In this document: positions 18,001 through 26,130 of the stretch, in pieces
How positions within the stretch are numbered: position 1 is the stretch's first letter
How the letters are laid out: the number at the start of each line of letters is the position of its first letter
From: Tepidicaulis sp002389665
GTDB lineage: Bacteria > Pseudomonadota > Alphaproteobacteria > Parvibaculales > Parvibaculaceae
Assembly: GCF_965222285.1 (NCBI RefSeq)
Contig: NZ_OZ244942.1
Span: 1,426,001 to 1,490,000 of the forward strand
Direction of reading: 5' to 3'
Length of the DNA stretch: 64,000 nucleotides
Notes under the pieces: model-generated
Seen by the model: the letters and a program-made list of their open reading frames with translations, nothing else
Databases searched by the model: none
What the model was told of the DNA's origin: nothing
Translations under genes and position numbers: made by a program

Positions 18001-19212
18001 ATGGCGGCAGAAGGGGCGGCAGGACCCCAAGCGCAAGGCAGCGCCTGGGACGTTTTCAAAGCATTTCTGGTTCTGGGGCTCACCAGCTTTGGCGGGCCCG
18101 TGGCGCATCTAGGCTATTTCCGTGAGGCGTTCGTTGCGCGGCGCGCCTGGCTGAGCGAGGCGGCTTACGGCGATCTCGTGGCGCTCTGCCAGGTATTGCC
18201 GGGCCCGGCCTCCAGCCAGGTGGGCATGGGAATCGGCCTGCACCGGGCAGGCCTTGCCGGCATGGCGGCGGCCTGGACCGCCTTTACGCTTCCCTCCGCG
18301 CTTCTGCTTGCCGGGTTCGCTGCCGGGCTTGCCGTGCTGCAACCCTCCGCTGAGACGGACTGGCTCCTCGGGCTGAAAGCGGCCGCTGCCGCCGTCGTCG
18401 CTCAGGCACTGATCGGCATGGCAAAGAGCCTGACGCCGGATCTGCCGCGTGCCGCGCTTGCCGTCCTCGGCTTCTTTCCGCTGGTCCTCGCGCCCCATCC
18501 CATGACCCCCGTCCTGGTACTCCTCGGCGGCGGAGCGCTGGGCTGGCTTTTCCTCAAGGAAGACCCGAATGGTGCGGGGGAGGCGCCGGGCACCCTCAAC
18601 ACGCTGCCGCGCAAAGGGGCGCTCGCCGCTCTTGCCGCTTTTGCCGCGTTGCTGGCGCTTCTGCCGCTGGCGGCTATCGAGGGCGGTCCAGCGGCGGCAC
18701 TGATCGACAAGTTCTACCGGGCAGGCTCTCTCGTCTTTGGCGGCGGCCATGTGGTACTGCCGCTCCTTCAAAGCGAGATGGTCTCCACGGGCTTTGTCAG
18801 TGAGGCGGACTTCCTGGCGGGCTATGGCGCGGCTCAGGCGGTGCCGGGCCCGCTTTTCACCTTCGCCGCGTTTCTGGGATATGCCTCGGAAGGGGCGGTC
18901 ACAGGCCCGCTCGGCGCGGCGCTGGCGCTTATCGCAATATTCCTGCCTTCCGCCTTGCTGCTCCTGGGCGTCCTACCGTTCTGGGCAGGGCTGCGGGCGA
19001 ATGCGGCGCTACGCCGGGGGCTTGCCGGGGTGAATGCCGCGGTTGTCGGCCTGCTGGCGGCGGCCTTTTACGACCCGGTGCTTCTGGAGGGGGTAAAGAG
19101 CCTGCCTGCAGCGCTCATCGCCCTTGGCGGTCTCGGCGCGCTTTATTTCGCCAAAGTGCCGCAATGGCTGGTCGTGGCGGCGGCAGCGCTGGCTGGGGCG
19201 GTGCTGCTCTAG
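18001..19212 (+). CDS. chrA: Chromate efflux transporter ChrA
   Basis: CHR-superfamily membrane protein thought to expel chromate. 403 residues, the long two-domain form. Two homologous halves can be seen: GLTSFGGPVAHLGYFRE with CQVLPGPASSQVG in the first, and VFGGGHVVLPLLQ with AQAVPGPLFTFAAFLG in the second. The ribosome binding site GAGGGAAG precedes the ATG. No chrB-type regulator is adjacent. It begins the block that interrupts the housekeeping genes. The substrate is inferred from the family. Confidence 0.9.
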   Translation: MAAEGAAGPQAQGSAWDVFKAFLVLGLTSFGGPVAHLGYFREAFVARRAWLSEAAYGDLVALCQVLPGPASSQVGMGIGLHRAGLAGMAAAWTAFTLPSALLLAGFAAGLAVLQPSAETDWLLGLKAAAAAVVAQALIGMAKSLTPDLPRAALAVLGFFPLVLAPHPMTPVLVLLGGGALGWLFLKEDPNGAGEAPGTLNTLPRKGALAALAAFAALLALLPLAAIEGGPAAALIDKFYRAGSLVFGGGHVVLPLLQSEMVSTGFVSEADFLAGYGAAQAVPGPLFTFAAFLGYASEGAVTGPLGAALALIAIFLPSALLLLGVLPFWAGLRANAALRRGLAGVNAAVVGLLAAAFYDPVLLEGVKSLPAALIALGGLGALYFAKVPQWLVVAAAALAGAVLL

Positions 19213-19241
19213 ATTTTCGGAAACTGGCAGACGTGTTGCCC

Positions 19242-19277
19242 AAAAAAGAAAGCAAGGCTGCGGATACCGCGCCTTGC
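19242..19277 (-). terminator. Strong intrinsic terminator, minus strand
   Basis: On the minus strand a near-perfect hairpin (GCAAGGC/GCCTTGC outer stem, GCGG/CCGC inner stem, TAT loop, one bulged A) is followed by TTTCTTTTTT. The plus strand has no T-run after the same hairpin. It would end transcripts running leftward from the purine permease gene, or the small RNA proposed at 19243-19387. Confidence 0.7.
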
Positions 19278-19387
19278 TCCAGTCACTCGCCCACCCGGGC
19301 CTCAGAAGAGGGACGAAACTTTTGTTCCGTGCCGGGTGTTCTCCTCCCTAAACTTGGACTGCTCTTTGGCAGGCCCCTTTTTTGTAT
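19243..19387 (-). ncRNA. Candidate small RNA, minus strand
   Basis: A transcript of about 145 bases would be framed by a good promoter (19394-19422) and the strong terminator (19242-19277). Internally, the minus-strand sequence forms a 7-bp hairpin ACGGAAC-AAAA-GUUUCGU, with one G-U pair that becomes an A-C mismatch on the plus strand. A longer stem pairs GGGCCU with AGGCCC and AAGAG with CUCUU. I do not recognise a named family; comparison from memory with 6S, SRP and RNase P RNA did not match. It could instead be the 3' end of the permease message. Confidence 0.4.
19356..19383 (+). terminator. Intrinsic terminator, plus strand, preceded by an anti-Shine-Dalgarno motif
   Basis: A stem (19356-19362 with 19369-19375, one A-G mismatch) is followed by CC and TTTTTT (19378-19383). 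It can end the chrA transcript. Just upstream, CTCCTCCC at 19341-19348 and then TAAACTTGG resemble the anti-Shine-Dalgarno sequence and terminator layout of alphaproteobacterial suhB/alpha-r14 (MmgR-like) small RNAs. The 3' end of chrA may therefore release a regulatory RNA, but I see no clear plus-strand promoter. Confidence 0.45.
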
Positions 19388-19393
19388 GCCCGG

Positions 19394-19422
19394 AGTATAT
19401 GGAGGGGTGCAGAGTGTGTCTA
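19394..19422 (-). promoter_or_regulatory. Predicted sigma-70 promoter driving the minus-strand small RNA
   Basis: Read on the minus strand: TAGACA (19422-19417), a 17-base spacer, then TATACT (19399-19394). The predicted start is near 19387. The promoter lies downstream of the permease stop codon and points away from it, into non-coding sequence, which is why I propose a separate RNA. Confidence 0.5.
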
Positions 19423-19492
19423 CGCAATTTTTTAAGAACTATGACACTTTCCGGGTAATAAGCGGCATACTTACAGCCGTGTCAGCGTAAGT

Positions 19493-20812
19493 TTATGCCA
19501 CGGCGAGTTTGATGGCGAAGGCCGCGGCCAGCCCCCAAAGCACAGGATGCACCTGCCGGGCCTGACCCGTCAGCGCCTTGAGCGCGGCATAGGTGATGAT
19601 CCCGAGCCCGATCCCCGTTGCGATGGAAAAGGTAAGGGGAATGGCGATCAGCGTGACGGTGGCGGGAATGGCTTCGCTCGTCTCGCGCCAATCGACTTTC
19701 CCGAGCCCCTGCATCATCAGGCAGGCAACGAGAATAAGGGCGGGAGCTGTCGCAAAACCCGGCACCGCGCCGATCAAGGGCGCGAAGAAGAGACAGGCTA
19801 GAAAGGCAAGCCCCGTGACGATGGCGGTAAGGCCTGTGCGCCCGCCCGCCTCGATGCCCGAGGTGCTTTCGATATAGGAGGTGGTGGTGGAGGTGCCGAG
19901 CAGCGCGCCCACAGACGTCGCCGCCGAATCCGCGATCATGGCCTTTTTCATGCCGATGAGGCGGCCTTGCCCGTCGATAAGCCCCGCTCGAGCGGCAACG
20001 GCGACAAGCGTACCCGCCGTATCCAGGAGATCCACCAGCAGAAAGACGAAGATGACCGTGACGAGACCGGCGCCAAGCGCGCCGGCGAGATCGAGCTCCA
20101 TGAAGGTGGGCAGGAGCGAGGGTGGCAGCGACACCAGTCCTCCGCCGGTTCCCGCATCCGGCGCGCTCAGCCCGACAAGCCCCGCAATCAGCGTGAGCAG
20201 CAGAATGACGCCGAGCACCGCGCCCGGCAGCTTACGGGCATAAAGCGCGCCCATCGCAAGAAAACCGCCTGCCGCGAGCCAGACCTCGGGCCGGGACATA
20301 TCGCCGAGCTTGACGAGCGTTGCCGGAGAGGCGGTGACGATCCCGGCATTCTGCAGCCCGATAAAGGCAAGGAAGAGCCCGATCCCCGCCGCGATGGCCT
20401 GTTTCTGGGAGGCGGGAATGGCGTTGATCATCTTCTCACGGAACGTCGAGATGGAAAGCGCCAGAAAGATGAGGCCGGAGAAAAAGACGCAGCCGAGCGC
20501 GATGCGCCAGTCGCCGCCCAGCGCCGGTACCACGGTGAAGGCGAAATAAGCGTTGAGCCCCATGCCGGGCGCCTGAGCGATGGGCAAGTTTGCATATAGT
20601 CCCATCAGAAGAGAGCCGAAGGCAGCTGCCAGGCAGGTGGCGACGAAGACGGCGTTCTTGTCCATGCCGGCCTCGGCCAGGATCAGCGGATTGACGGCGA
20701 CGATATAGGCCATGGTCAGAAAGGTAGTGAGACCGCCCGTTATCTCTTGGCGCAGGCTCGATCCGCGTGCGGAAAGCTGAAAGTAGGAAAGAAAATCGTC
20801 CGCATGCGCCAT
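19493..20812 (-). CDS. NCS2-family purine (guanine/hypoxanthine/adenine) permease
   Basis: Inner-membrane purine:proton symporter of the AzgA/PbuG-like branch of the NCS2 family. 439 residues with 12-14 hydrophobic segments. Signature segments are GLTTFLTMAYIVAVNP, AQAPGMGLNAYFAF, GIGLFLAFIGLQ, VDLLDTAGTLVAVAARAG and TSTTTSYIESTSGIEAGGRTGL. The start ATG has a loose GGGGGACAG upstream. No purine riboswitch was recognised in the 177-base region before it. It is convergent with chrA across the small-RNA region. Which purine it carries cannot be told from sequence alone. Confidence 0.9.
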   Translation of the reverse strand: MAHADDFLSYFQLSARGSSLRQEITGGLTTFLTMAYIVAVNPLILAEAGMDKNAVFVATCLAAAFGSLLMGLYANLPIAQAPGMGLNAYFAFTVVPALGGDWRIALGCVFFSGLIFLALSISTFREKMINAIPASQKQAIAAGIGLFLAFIGLQNAGIVTASPATLVKLGDMSRPEVWLAAGGFLAMGALYARKLPGAVLGVILLLTLIAGLVGLSAPDAGTGGGLVSLPPSLLPTFMELDLAGALGAGLVTVIFVFLLVDLLDTAGTLVAVAARAGLIDGQGRLIGMKKAMIADSAATSVGALLGTSTTTSYIESTSGIEAGGRTGLTAIVTGLAFLACLFFAPLIGAVPGFATAPALILVACLMMQGLGKVDWRETSEAIPATVTLIAIPLTFSIATGIGLGIITYAALKALTGQARQVHPVLWGLAAAFAIKLAVA

Positions 20813-20878
20813 TTTGCCTACTGTCCCCCGGTACTGGCTTGCGTTAAGCTTTTTCTATTGTGCCGCTGAGGCTTTTCA

Positions 20879-20895
20879 TCTGCCATTCAGGCAGA
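20879..20895. repeat. Perfect inverted repeat between divergent genes
   Basis: TCTGCC-ATTCA-GGCAGA, a 6-bp perfect dyad with a 5-base centre. It lies between the purine permease (minus) and the hypothetical gene at 20990 (plus), immediately upstream of the predicted promoter at 20901. It could be an operator. No adjacent regulator gene supports this. Confidence 0.3.
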
Positions 20896-20900
20896 ATCGA

Positions 20901-20930
20901 TTAGCTTTATCGGAAAGTGTTTCATATACT
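20901..20930 (+). promoter_or_regulatory. Predicted promoter of the hypothetical gene at 20990
   Basis: TTAGCT (20901-20906), an 18-base spacer and TATACT (20925-20930). The start would be near 20937, leaving a leader of about 53 bases. The -10 box is good; the -35 box is weak. Confidence 0.4.
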
Positions 20931-20989
20931 TTTTGAAAAGGCGCCGTCTGGGGCAAAGCCTTTTTTAAAGAACCGGCATTAATCTGGGG

Positions 20990-21451
20990 ATGATGAACGG
21001 ACAAGCACAGCTCGCCGCGGTCCTATTCGCTGGCATGGTCTCCCAAGGAGACGGCACTTCCACGGAACCTGGCGTTACCGCCGGAAAACTGGAAGCATCA
21101 CGTACACGCCCTGAAATCGTTGAAATCAGCGATCCGGCCTGCGCTCTGGTCACGGAGCATGTGCCGGCGGCCAATGTGGCCTATCAGCCGGGTGTCAGCA
21201 CCACGGGCAAACAGGTGGTGAGCGCCGATTTGAACCCGTCGTCCTACAGTCTGCGGCCGATCTATCAGTTCGACGTGGAAATCACGCCGGACAGCCTGTC
21301 CGACAAGTATAAAGGCCAGACCGGTCTGCCTGTTGCCACCATTACCTATGAGCCGGAGACGGGCAAAGTCCTGCTTGATGGCGAGGAAATGGTCTGGCTG
21401 CACGAAAAGGCGCTTTATGCGGCGTGTGCGGCCCGCAACGCCAAGAAATAA
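20990..21451 (+). CDS. Hypothetical protein, possibly exported
   Basis: 153 residues that I cannot assign to a named family. The first 18 residues are mildly hydrophobic (AQLAAVLFAGMVS) but lack a basic start, so export is uncertain. The middle part reads DPACALVTEHVPAANVAYQPG followed by VSADLN, and the C-terminal half has alternating polar and hydrophobic segments suggesting beta strands (IYQFDVEITP, VATITYEPETGKVLLDGEE). CTGGGG precedes the tandem ATGs (20990 and 20993). It lies 92 bases before the exported papain-like gene on the same strand and may share its promoter. Confidence 0.65.
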   Translation: MMNGQAQLAAVLFAGMVSQGDGTSTEPGVTAGKLEASRTRPEIVEISDPACALVTEHVPAANVAYQPGVSTTGKQVVSADLNPSSYSLRPIYQFDVEITPDSLSDKYKGQTGLPVATITYEPETGKVLLDGEEMVWLHEKALYAACAARNAKK

Positions 21452-21480
21452 TCGCTTTCACCGCCCGCCCTGACCGGCAG

Positions 21481-21505
21481 CCACTGTCTTGACTTGGGAC
21501 AGTGG
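21481..21505 (+). repeat. Stem-loop between the two unknown genes
   Basis: CCACTGTC (21481-21488) pairs perfectly with GACAGTGG (21498-21505) around a 9-base loop. There is no T-tract afterwards, so it is not a standard intrinsic terminator. It sits about 40 bases before the start of the papain-like gene and may stabilise or punctuate a two-gene message. Confidence 0.4.
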
Positions 21506-21543
21506 GCCTCGCACCCTGCCTGCACATCACATGTGGGGGCACT

Positions 21544-23343
21544 ATGCGCGCGACAGGCATCGCCGCGGCCAGAAGGGCCGGGCAGTCGGTATCGGGAAAT
21601 TCAGGCCGGCAGAGGGCCAGAAGTCTTAGCCAAAGACTGGCGCGCATGGCGGGGTTTGCCGCGCTGAGCGGCGCGCTTCTTCTGGGCGGCGCCTTGGGCG
21701 GCTCGGGCGAGGCGGCGGCCCGCTCCTATAATTGGAAGATCACCAAGACCGAATGGTCCCCGGCGGACGAGAAAGGCTTCAGCGAGTTCGTCGAGGCGCT
21801 GGGCGCTGCCGATTGCTGGACGGTGGATGAGTGCCTGCGAAGCCCGGCGAACCCCTACCGCAGCACCGACCCGCGGGGGCTGCGCTTCCGTTCCGACTGC
21901 GCGGACTTTCCTTATGTGCTGCGCGCTTATTACGCCTGGAAGAACGGGCTGCCGTTTTCCTATGCGATCGGCGTGAATTCCACCACGGGCTATTTCTCCG
22001 ATGTCCGCTACACCTCGAACGGCAACCGCGTCACGGCAAGAAAGACCGTTCCGGCAACGGCGCAGGGCGTACCTGCGCTGCCCCTCATTGTGGAGATGCG
22101 CAATGCGGTTTCCACCGCCATGTACCGCCATCATGCGGACGCGGATGATGCGCAGAATTTTACCGACTTCTATTCGCCGGAAATCACCCGCGAAAGCATC
22201 CGCCCCGGCACGGTGCTTTACGATGTGAACGGTCATGTCGCCATGGTCTGGCGGGTGGAGGATGACGGGCGCATTCTCAATATCTCCGCCCACCCGGACA
22301 ATTCCGTCTCCCGCTCTTTTTACGGGCGCAACTTCCTGCGCACGAAGCCGGAGCTCGGCACGAATTTCAAGAACTGGCGTCCTCAGCGCCTTGTGGGGGC
22401 GACGCGCCGGGCAGACGGCACGTATGTGGGCGGGCATATCGAAGCGCCGCTGAATAGCGAGCTCGAAGACTTTTCCCTGGAACAGTATCTCGGCACCCAG
22501 ACCAATCCGAGCGGCAATTGGCGCAATGCGACGTTCGTCCATAAAGGCGAGGAGCTGGATTATTATCACTATATCCGCTCGGTCATGGCCAAGGGCGATC
22601 TGACGCTGAACCCGGTCAGCGAGATGCAGGCCATGATGCGCTCGCTCTGCTACGACATCCGCGCGCGCAAAGACGCGGTCGAGCAGGCGCTGATGAACAA
22701 TATCCACCGCATGGAGGCGCCGGCGCGTTTGCCAAAGAATATTTACGGCACCTATGGCTATTGGGAGCTCTATTCGACGCCCTCCCGCGATGCCCGCCTC
22801 AAGACCTCCTTCAAGGAGATGCGCGACCAGATCGAGGCCATGGTGAAAATGTACCGCCAGGGCGTGAGCACGGTTTCTTATGAGGGGAATGACCTGGCAG
22901 GCGATCTTATCGCCGCTTTCGAGGCGCAGAGCGAAAGCTGCAAGACCAGCTATACCCGTACCAATGGCAAGACCGTGACCTTGAGCGTCGAGGACGTGAT
23001 GAACCGGCTCTTCGATCTCTCCTTCGATCCTTATCAATGTGTCGAGCGGCGCTGGGGCGCGCAAAGCGCCGAGGAGCTGTCCTCCTGCCCGGATGGGCCC
23101 GCGAAGCGGCGCTGGTATGAAGCGCAGCGCTTTTTGCGCAATCAGATCGACCGGACCTATGACGTTTCGATGGATTATACGCCTGCCGAACTGGAGGCGG
23201 GCCCGCATGAGGTCTATACGGGCCGGGGCGTCAAATCCCCGCCGGATGTCGATATGCGGGCGTATCTGACGCGGCTGAAAGCCGAGCAGCTTGCCTCCGG
23301 CGGCACGCTGGCGCAGGAGGCGCCGCAGGTCGCGGTGGATTGA
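21544..23343 (+). CDS. Exported protein with papain/NlpC-like features, function unknown
   Basis: 599 residues. An arginine-rich N-terminus and a hydrophobic stretch (MAGFAALSGALLLGGALGG, residues 35-53) followed by GEAAAR look like a long signal peptide cut near residue 59. The segment RSDCADFPYVLRAYYAW (Cys119 before a helix) and the later GTVLYDVNGHVAMVWRV (His231) have the order and spacing of a Cys-His papain-fold amidase or peptidase, with a further His250. The C-terminal half is helical with paired cysteines and no recognised domain. I preferred the ATG at 21544, with GGGGG upstream, over an in-frame GTG at 21502. Enzymatic activity is an inference; the family is unknown to me. Confidence 0.75.
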   Translation: MRATGIAAARRAGQSVSGNSGRQRARSLSQRLARMAGFAALSGALLLGGALGGSGEAAARSYNWKITKTEWSPADEKGFSEFVEALGAADCWTVDECLRSPANPYRSTDPRGLRFRSDCADFPYVLRAYYAWKNGLPFSYAIGVNSTTGYFSDVRYTSNGNRVTARKTVPATAQGVPALPLIVEMRNAVSTAMYRHHADADDAQNFTDFYSPEITRESIRPGTVLYDVNGHVAMVWRVEDDGRILNISAHPDNSVSRSFYGRNFLRTKPELGTNFKNWRPQRLVGATRRADGTYVGGHIEAPLNSELEDFSLEQYLGTQTNPSGNWRNATFVHKGEELDYYHYIRSVMAKGDLTLNPVSEMQAMMRSLCYDIRARKDAVEQALMNNIHRMEAPARLPKNIYGTYGYWELYSTPSRDARLKTSFKEMRDQIEAMVKMYRQGVSTVSYEGNDLAGDLIAAFEAQSESCKTSYTRTNGKTVTLSVEDVMNRLFDLSFDPYQCVERRWGAQSAEELSSCPDGPAKRRWYEAQRFLRNQIDRTYDVSMDYTPAELEAGPHEVYTGRGVKSPPDVDMRAYLTRLKAEQLASGGTLAQEAPQVAVD

Positions 23344-23378
23344 GGCGGGGCCTGCCCTTCGGGGCCGCCTTTGCCCCA

Positions 23379-23407
23379 TTGCCTCAAGCCGGTCTAGCCC
23401 CTAATAC
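23379..23407 (+). promoter_or_regulatory. Predicted sigma-70 promoter of proS
   Basis: TTGCCT (23379-23384), a 17-base spacer and TAATAC (23402-23407). The start would be near 23413, giving a leader of about 58 bases before proS. It would serve proS-lolC-lolD. Confidence 0.5.
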
Positions 23408-23470
23408 TTGCCCACTTGCCGCGCGGCTACCGCGCGGGCCCGCCTCCCTCCAACCGGTCAGTCAGAACTC

Positions 23471-24790
23471 ATGCGCCTTTCCAATTATTTCCTGCCCACC
23501 TTGAAAGAAAATCCCGCCGAAGCGCAGATCGTCTCGCACCGGCTGATGCTGCGCGCCGGCATGATCCGCCAGACGAGCGCAGGCATCTATGCCTGGCTGC
23601 CGCTCGGCCACCGGGTGCTGAAGAAGATCGAGCAGATCGTGCGGGAAGAAATGGACCGGGCAGGGGCGATCGAGCTTTTGATGCCGACGCTGCAATCCGC
23701 CGATCTCTGGCGCCAGTCGGGCCGCTATGACAGCTACGGCAAGGAGATGCTGCGCATTCAGGACCGCCATGAGCGCGAGATGCTCTACGGGCCCACGAAC
23801 GAGGAAATGATCACGGATATTTTCCGCCGGGAGGTGAAGAGCTACCGCGATCTGCCGCGCAATCTCTACCATATCCAGTGGAAGTTCCGGGATGAGATCC
23901 GCCCGCGCTTCGGCGTCATGCGGGGGCGTGAGTTCCTGATGAAGGATGCCTATTCTTTCGATCTGGATGAAGCGGCGGCGCGCCGATCCTACCAGAAGAT
24001 GTTCATCTCCTACCTGCGCGCGTTCTCGCGCATGGGCCTGAAAGCCATTCCCATGGCCGCCGATACGGGCCCCATCGGCGGGGATATGAGCCACGAATTC
24101 ATCATTCTGGCGGAAACGGGCGAATCCGAGGTGTTCTGCGACCGCACGCTGGTGGATATGCCCGCGCCCGGCGATGAGGTGGATTACGAGGCCGATCTCA
24201 CGCCCATCATCGAGCAGCGCACCTCGCTTTATGCCGCGACCGATGAAAAGCACGATGCGGCGAAATTCGAGGCGGATGTGCCCGCAGATAACCGTCTTTC
24301 GGCCCGCGGCATCGAGGTGGGGCATATCTTCTTCTTCGGCACGAAATATTCCGAGCCGCTCGGCGCGCTTGTTGCCGGGCCCGACGGCAAGGACGTGCCC
24401 GTGCAGATGGGCTCTTACGGTATCGGCGTCTCCCGCCTTCTTGGCGCCATTATTGAAGCTTCCCATGATGAGAATGGAATCATCTGGCCGGAAAGCGTGG
24501 CGCCTTTCAAAGTGGGGCTCATCAACCTGAAATCGGGCGATGCGGAGACTGACGCCGCCTGCGCAAAGCTCTATGCGACGCTGACGAAAGCCGGTGTCGA
24601 GGTGCTCTACGATGACCGGGACGAGCGGGCGGGCGCCAAGTTCTCCGGCATGGACCTGATCGGTCTGCCCTGGCAGCTTGTGGTGGGGCCGCGCGGCCTG
24701 AAAAACGGCGTGGTCGAGCTGAAGGAACGGGCGACGGGCACCCGCGAGGAGCTGAGCACCGAGGCGGCGGTTAAAAAGCTGATCGGCTAA
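23471..24790 (+). CDS. proS: Proline--tRNA ligase
   Basis: Class II aminoacyl-tRNA synthetase that charges tRNA-Pro. 439 residues, the short alphaproteobacterial form without the central YbaK-like editing insertion found in the 570-residue E. coli enzyme. Class II motif 2 is near residues 107-140 (YGPTNEEMITDIF to FRDEIRPRFGVMRG), motif 3 lies around GSYGIGVSRLLGA, and the C-terminal anticodon domain follows. The frame is open to 23408, but the ATG at 23471 gives the conserved N-terminus MRLSNYFLPTLKE. Confidence 0.96.
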   Translation: MRLSNYFLPTLKENPAEAQIVSHRLMLRAGMIRQTSAGIYAWLPLGHRVLKKIEQIVREEMDRAGAIELLMPTLQSADLWRQSGRYDSYGKEMLRIQDRHEREMLYGPTNEEMITDIFRREVKSYRDLPRNLYHIQWKFRDEIRPRFGVMRGREFLMKDAYSFDLDEAAARRSYQKMFISYLRAFSRMGLKAIPMAADTGPIGGDMSHEFIILAETGESEVFCDRTLVDMPAPGDEVDYEADLTPIIEQRTSLYAATDEKHDAAKFEADVPADNRLSARGIEVGHIFFFGTKYSEPLGALVAGPDGKDVPVQMGSYGIGVSRLLGAIIEASHDENGIIWPESVAPFKVGLINLKSGDAETDAACAKLYATLTKAGVEVLYDDRDERAGAKFSGMDLIGLPWQLVVGPRGLKNGVVELKERATGTREELSTEAAVKKLIG

Positions 24791-24828
24791 GGCGAGGCTA
24801 CTCTTAAAGTATTACGTGAGGAGCAGGA

Positions 24829-26130
24829 ATGCGGGAGGCGGAAAACGGCATGGGTGAGGCGCTGAAAAAGCAGGCGACCGCGCCGTTTTCTCCCTTCGAG
24901 TGGCTGCTCTCGCTGCGCTATCTGCGCGCCCGGCGCCGAGAAGGCTTCATCTCCGTTATCGCCGGGTTTTCCTTCGTCGGCATCATGCTGGGCGTGGCGA
25001 CGCTGATCATCGTCATGTCGGTGATGAATGGCTTCCGCATCGAGCTTCTGGGCAAGATCCTGGGCCTGAACGGCCATATGATGGTGCGGGGATATGTAAG
25101 CGATATCAGTGACTTCGATGCACGCGTTGCATCGATCCGTCAAGTGGACGGGGTCACTTATGTCAGCCCGCTCGTCGAAGGCCAGGTGATGGCTTCGAGC
25201 GCGAATGGCGGCAGCGGCGCGCTGGTGCGCGGCATCCGCGAGGAAGATCTGAAGGCGCTCGGCCCCGTTTCAGGCGGCGTTCTGGCGGGCTCTCTCGACG
25301 GCTTCGATGAGGGCGGCGGCGTGGCCATCGGCTCGCGTCTTGCCCGCTCGCTGGGGCTAAGGCTCGGGGACAATGTCACGCTGCTTTCCCCGCGCGGCGC
25401 GTCAACGCCTTTCGGCACCGCCCCGCGCGTGCGCTCTTATCCGATCAAGGCCGTCTTCGAAGTTGGCATGTCGGAATATGATGCGAGTTTCATCTTCATG
25501 CCGCTGGCCGATGCCCAGAGCTATTTCAAGACCGGCGAGGGCGCGGTGACGGCCATCGAGGTGAAGATCGAGAACCCGGATGAGGTGCGCGATTTCATCC
25601 TGCCCGTCTCCCAGGCCGCCGGGCCTTCCTTGCAGGTCTATACCTGGCAGCAGCTCAACCAGAGCTTTTTCAGCGCCTTGCAGGTGGAGCGGAACGTCAT
25701 GTTCCTTATTCTGACGCTCATTCTGCTCGTTGCCTCGCTCAATATCGTCTCGGGCCTCATCATGCTGGTGAAGGACAAGGGGCGGGATATTGCGGTGCTG
25801 CGCACCATGGGCGCCTCGCGCGGCTCGGTCATGCGGGTCTTCTTCATCACCGGGGCGAGCATCGGGGTGAGCGGTACGCTGGCCGGTTTTGTACTCGGTC
25901 TCGTCTTCTGCCTGAATATCGAAAATCTGCGCCAGGGCCTCTCCAACCTCCTGGGCACGGAGCTTTTCTCGCCGGAAATCTATTTCCTCTCGCGCCTGCC
26001 TGCGGTGGTGGAGCCGGGCGAGGTGATGGCCGTGGTGGGCATGTCGCTCTTCCTTTCGGTAGTGGCGACGCTCTACCCATCCTGGCGGGCCGCTTCCCTC
26101 GATCCGGTGGAGGCGCTGCGCTATGAGTGA
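24829..26130 (+). CDS. lolC: Lipoprotein-releasing ABC transporter permease (LolC/E family)
   Basis: Inner-membrane component that extracts outer-membrane lipoproteins for transfer to LolA. 433 residues: an N-terminal span (FISVIAGFSFVGIMLGVATLIIVMSVMNGFR), a large periplasmic domain, then three C-terminal spans with the conserved cytoplasmic coupling segment KDKGRDIAVLRTMGASRGSVMRVF. Only one permease gene precedes lolD and no lolE is present here, so the transporter may be a homodimer (LolF type). The ribosome binding site GAGGAG supports the ATG at 24829. The stop overlaps lolD by eight bases. Confidence 0.92.
   Translation: MREAENGMGEALKKQATAPFSPFEWLLSLRYLRARRREGFISVIAGFSFVGIMLGVATLIIVMSVMNGFRIELLGKILGLNGHMMVRGYVSDISDFDARVASIRQVDGVTYVSPLVEGQVMASSANGGSGALVRGIREEDLKALGPVSGGVLAGSLDGFDEGGGVAIGSRLARSLGLRLGDNVTLLSPRGASTPFGTAPRVRSYPIKAVFEVGMSEYDASFIFMPLADAQSYFKTGEGAVTAIEVKIENPDEVRDFILPVSQAAGPSLQVYTWQQLNQSFFSALQVERNVMFLILTLILLVASLNIVSGLIMLVKDKGRDIAVLRTMGASRGSVMRVFFITGASIGVSGTLAGFVLGLVFCLNIENLRQGLSNLLGTELFSPEIYFLSRLPAVVEPGEVMAVVGMSLFLSVVATLYPSWRAASLDPVEALRYE

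Noticed and set aside
19252..19277. Plus-strand terminator of chrA at the GCAAGGC hairpin
   Set aside because: The hairpin is strong, but on the plus strand it is followed by TCCAGTC; the T-tract is on the minus-strand side only.
19243..19387. Identification of the minus-strand RNA as 6S, SRP or RNase P RNA
   Set aside because: The length is near that of 6S RNA, but the conserved sequence blocks I know for these RNAs were not found.
19164..19490. 108-codon plus-strand frame over the end of chrA and the small-RNA region
   Set aside because: It overlaps chrA in another frame and crosses two terminators and a promoter; the sequence is low in conserved features.
20813..20990. Purine riboswitch upstream of the purine permease
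   Set aside because: I could not find the three-stem junction or the conserved loop sequences; only a simple dyad is present.
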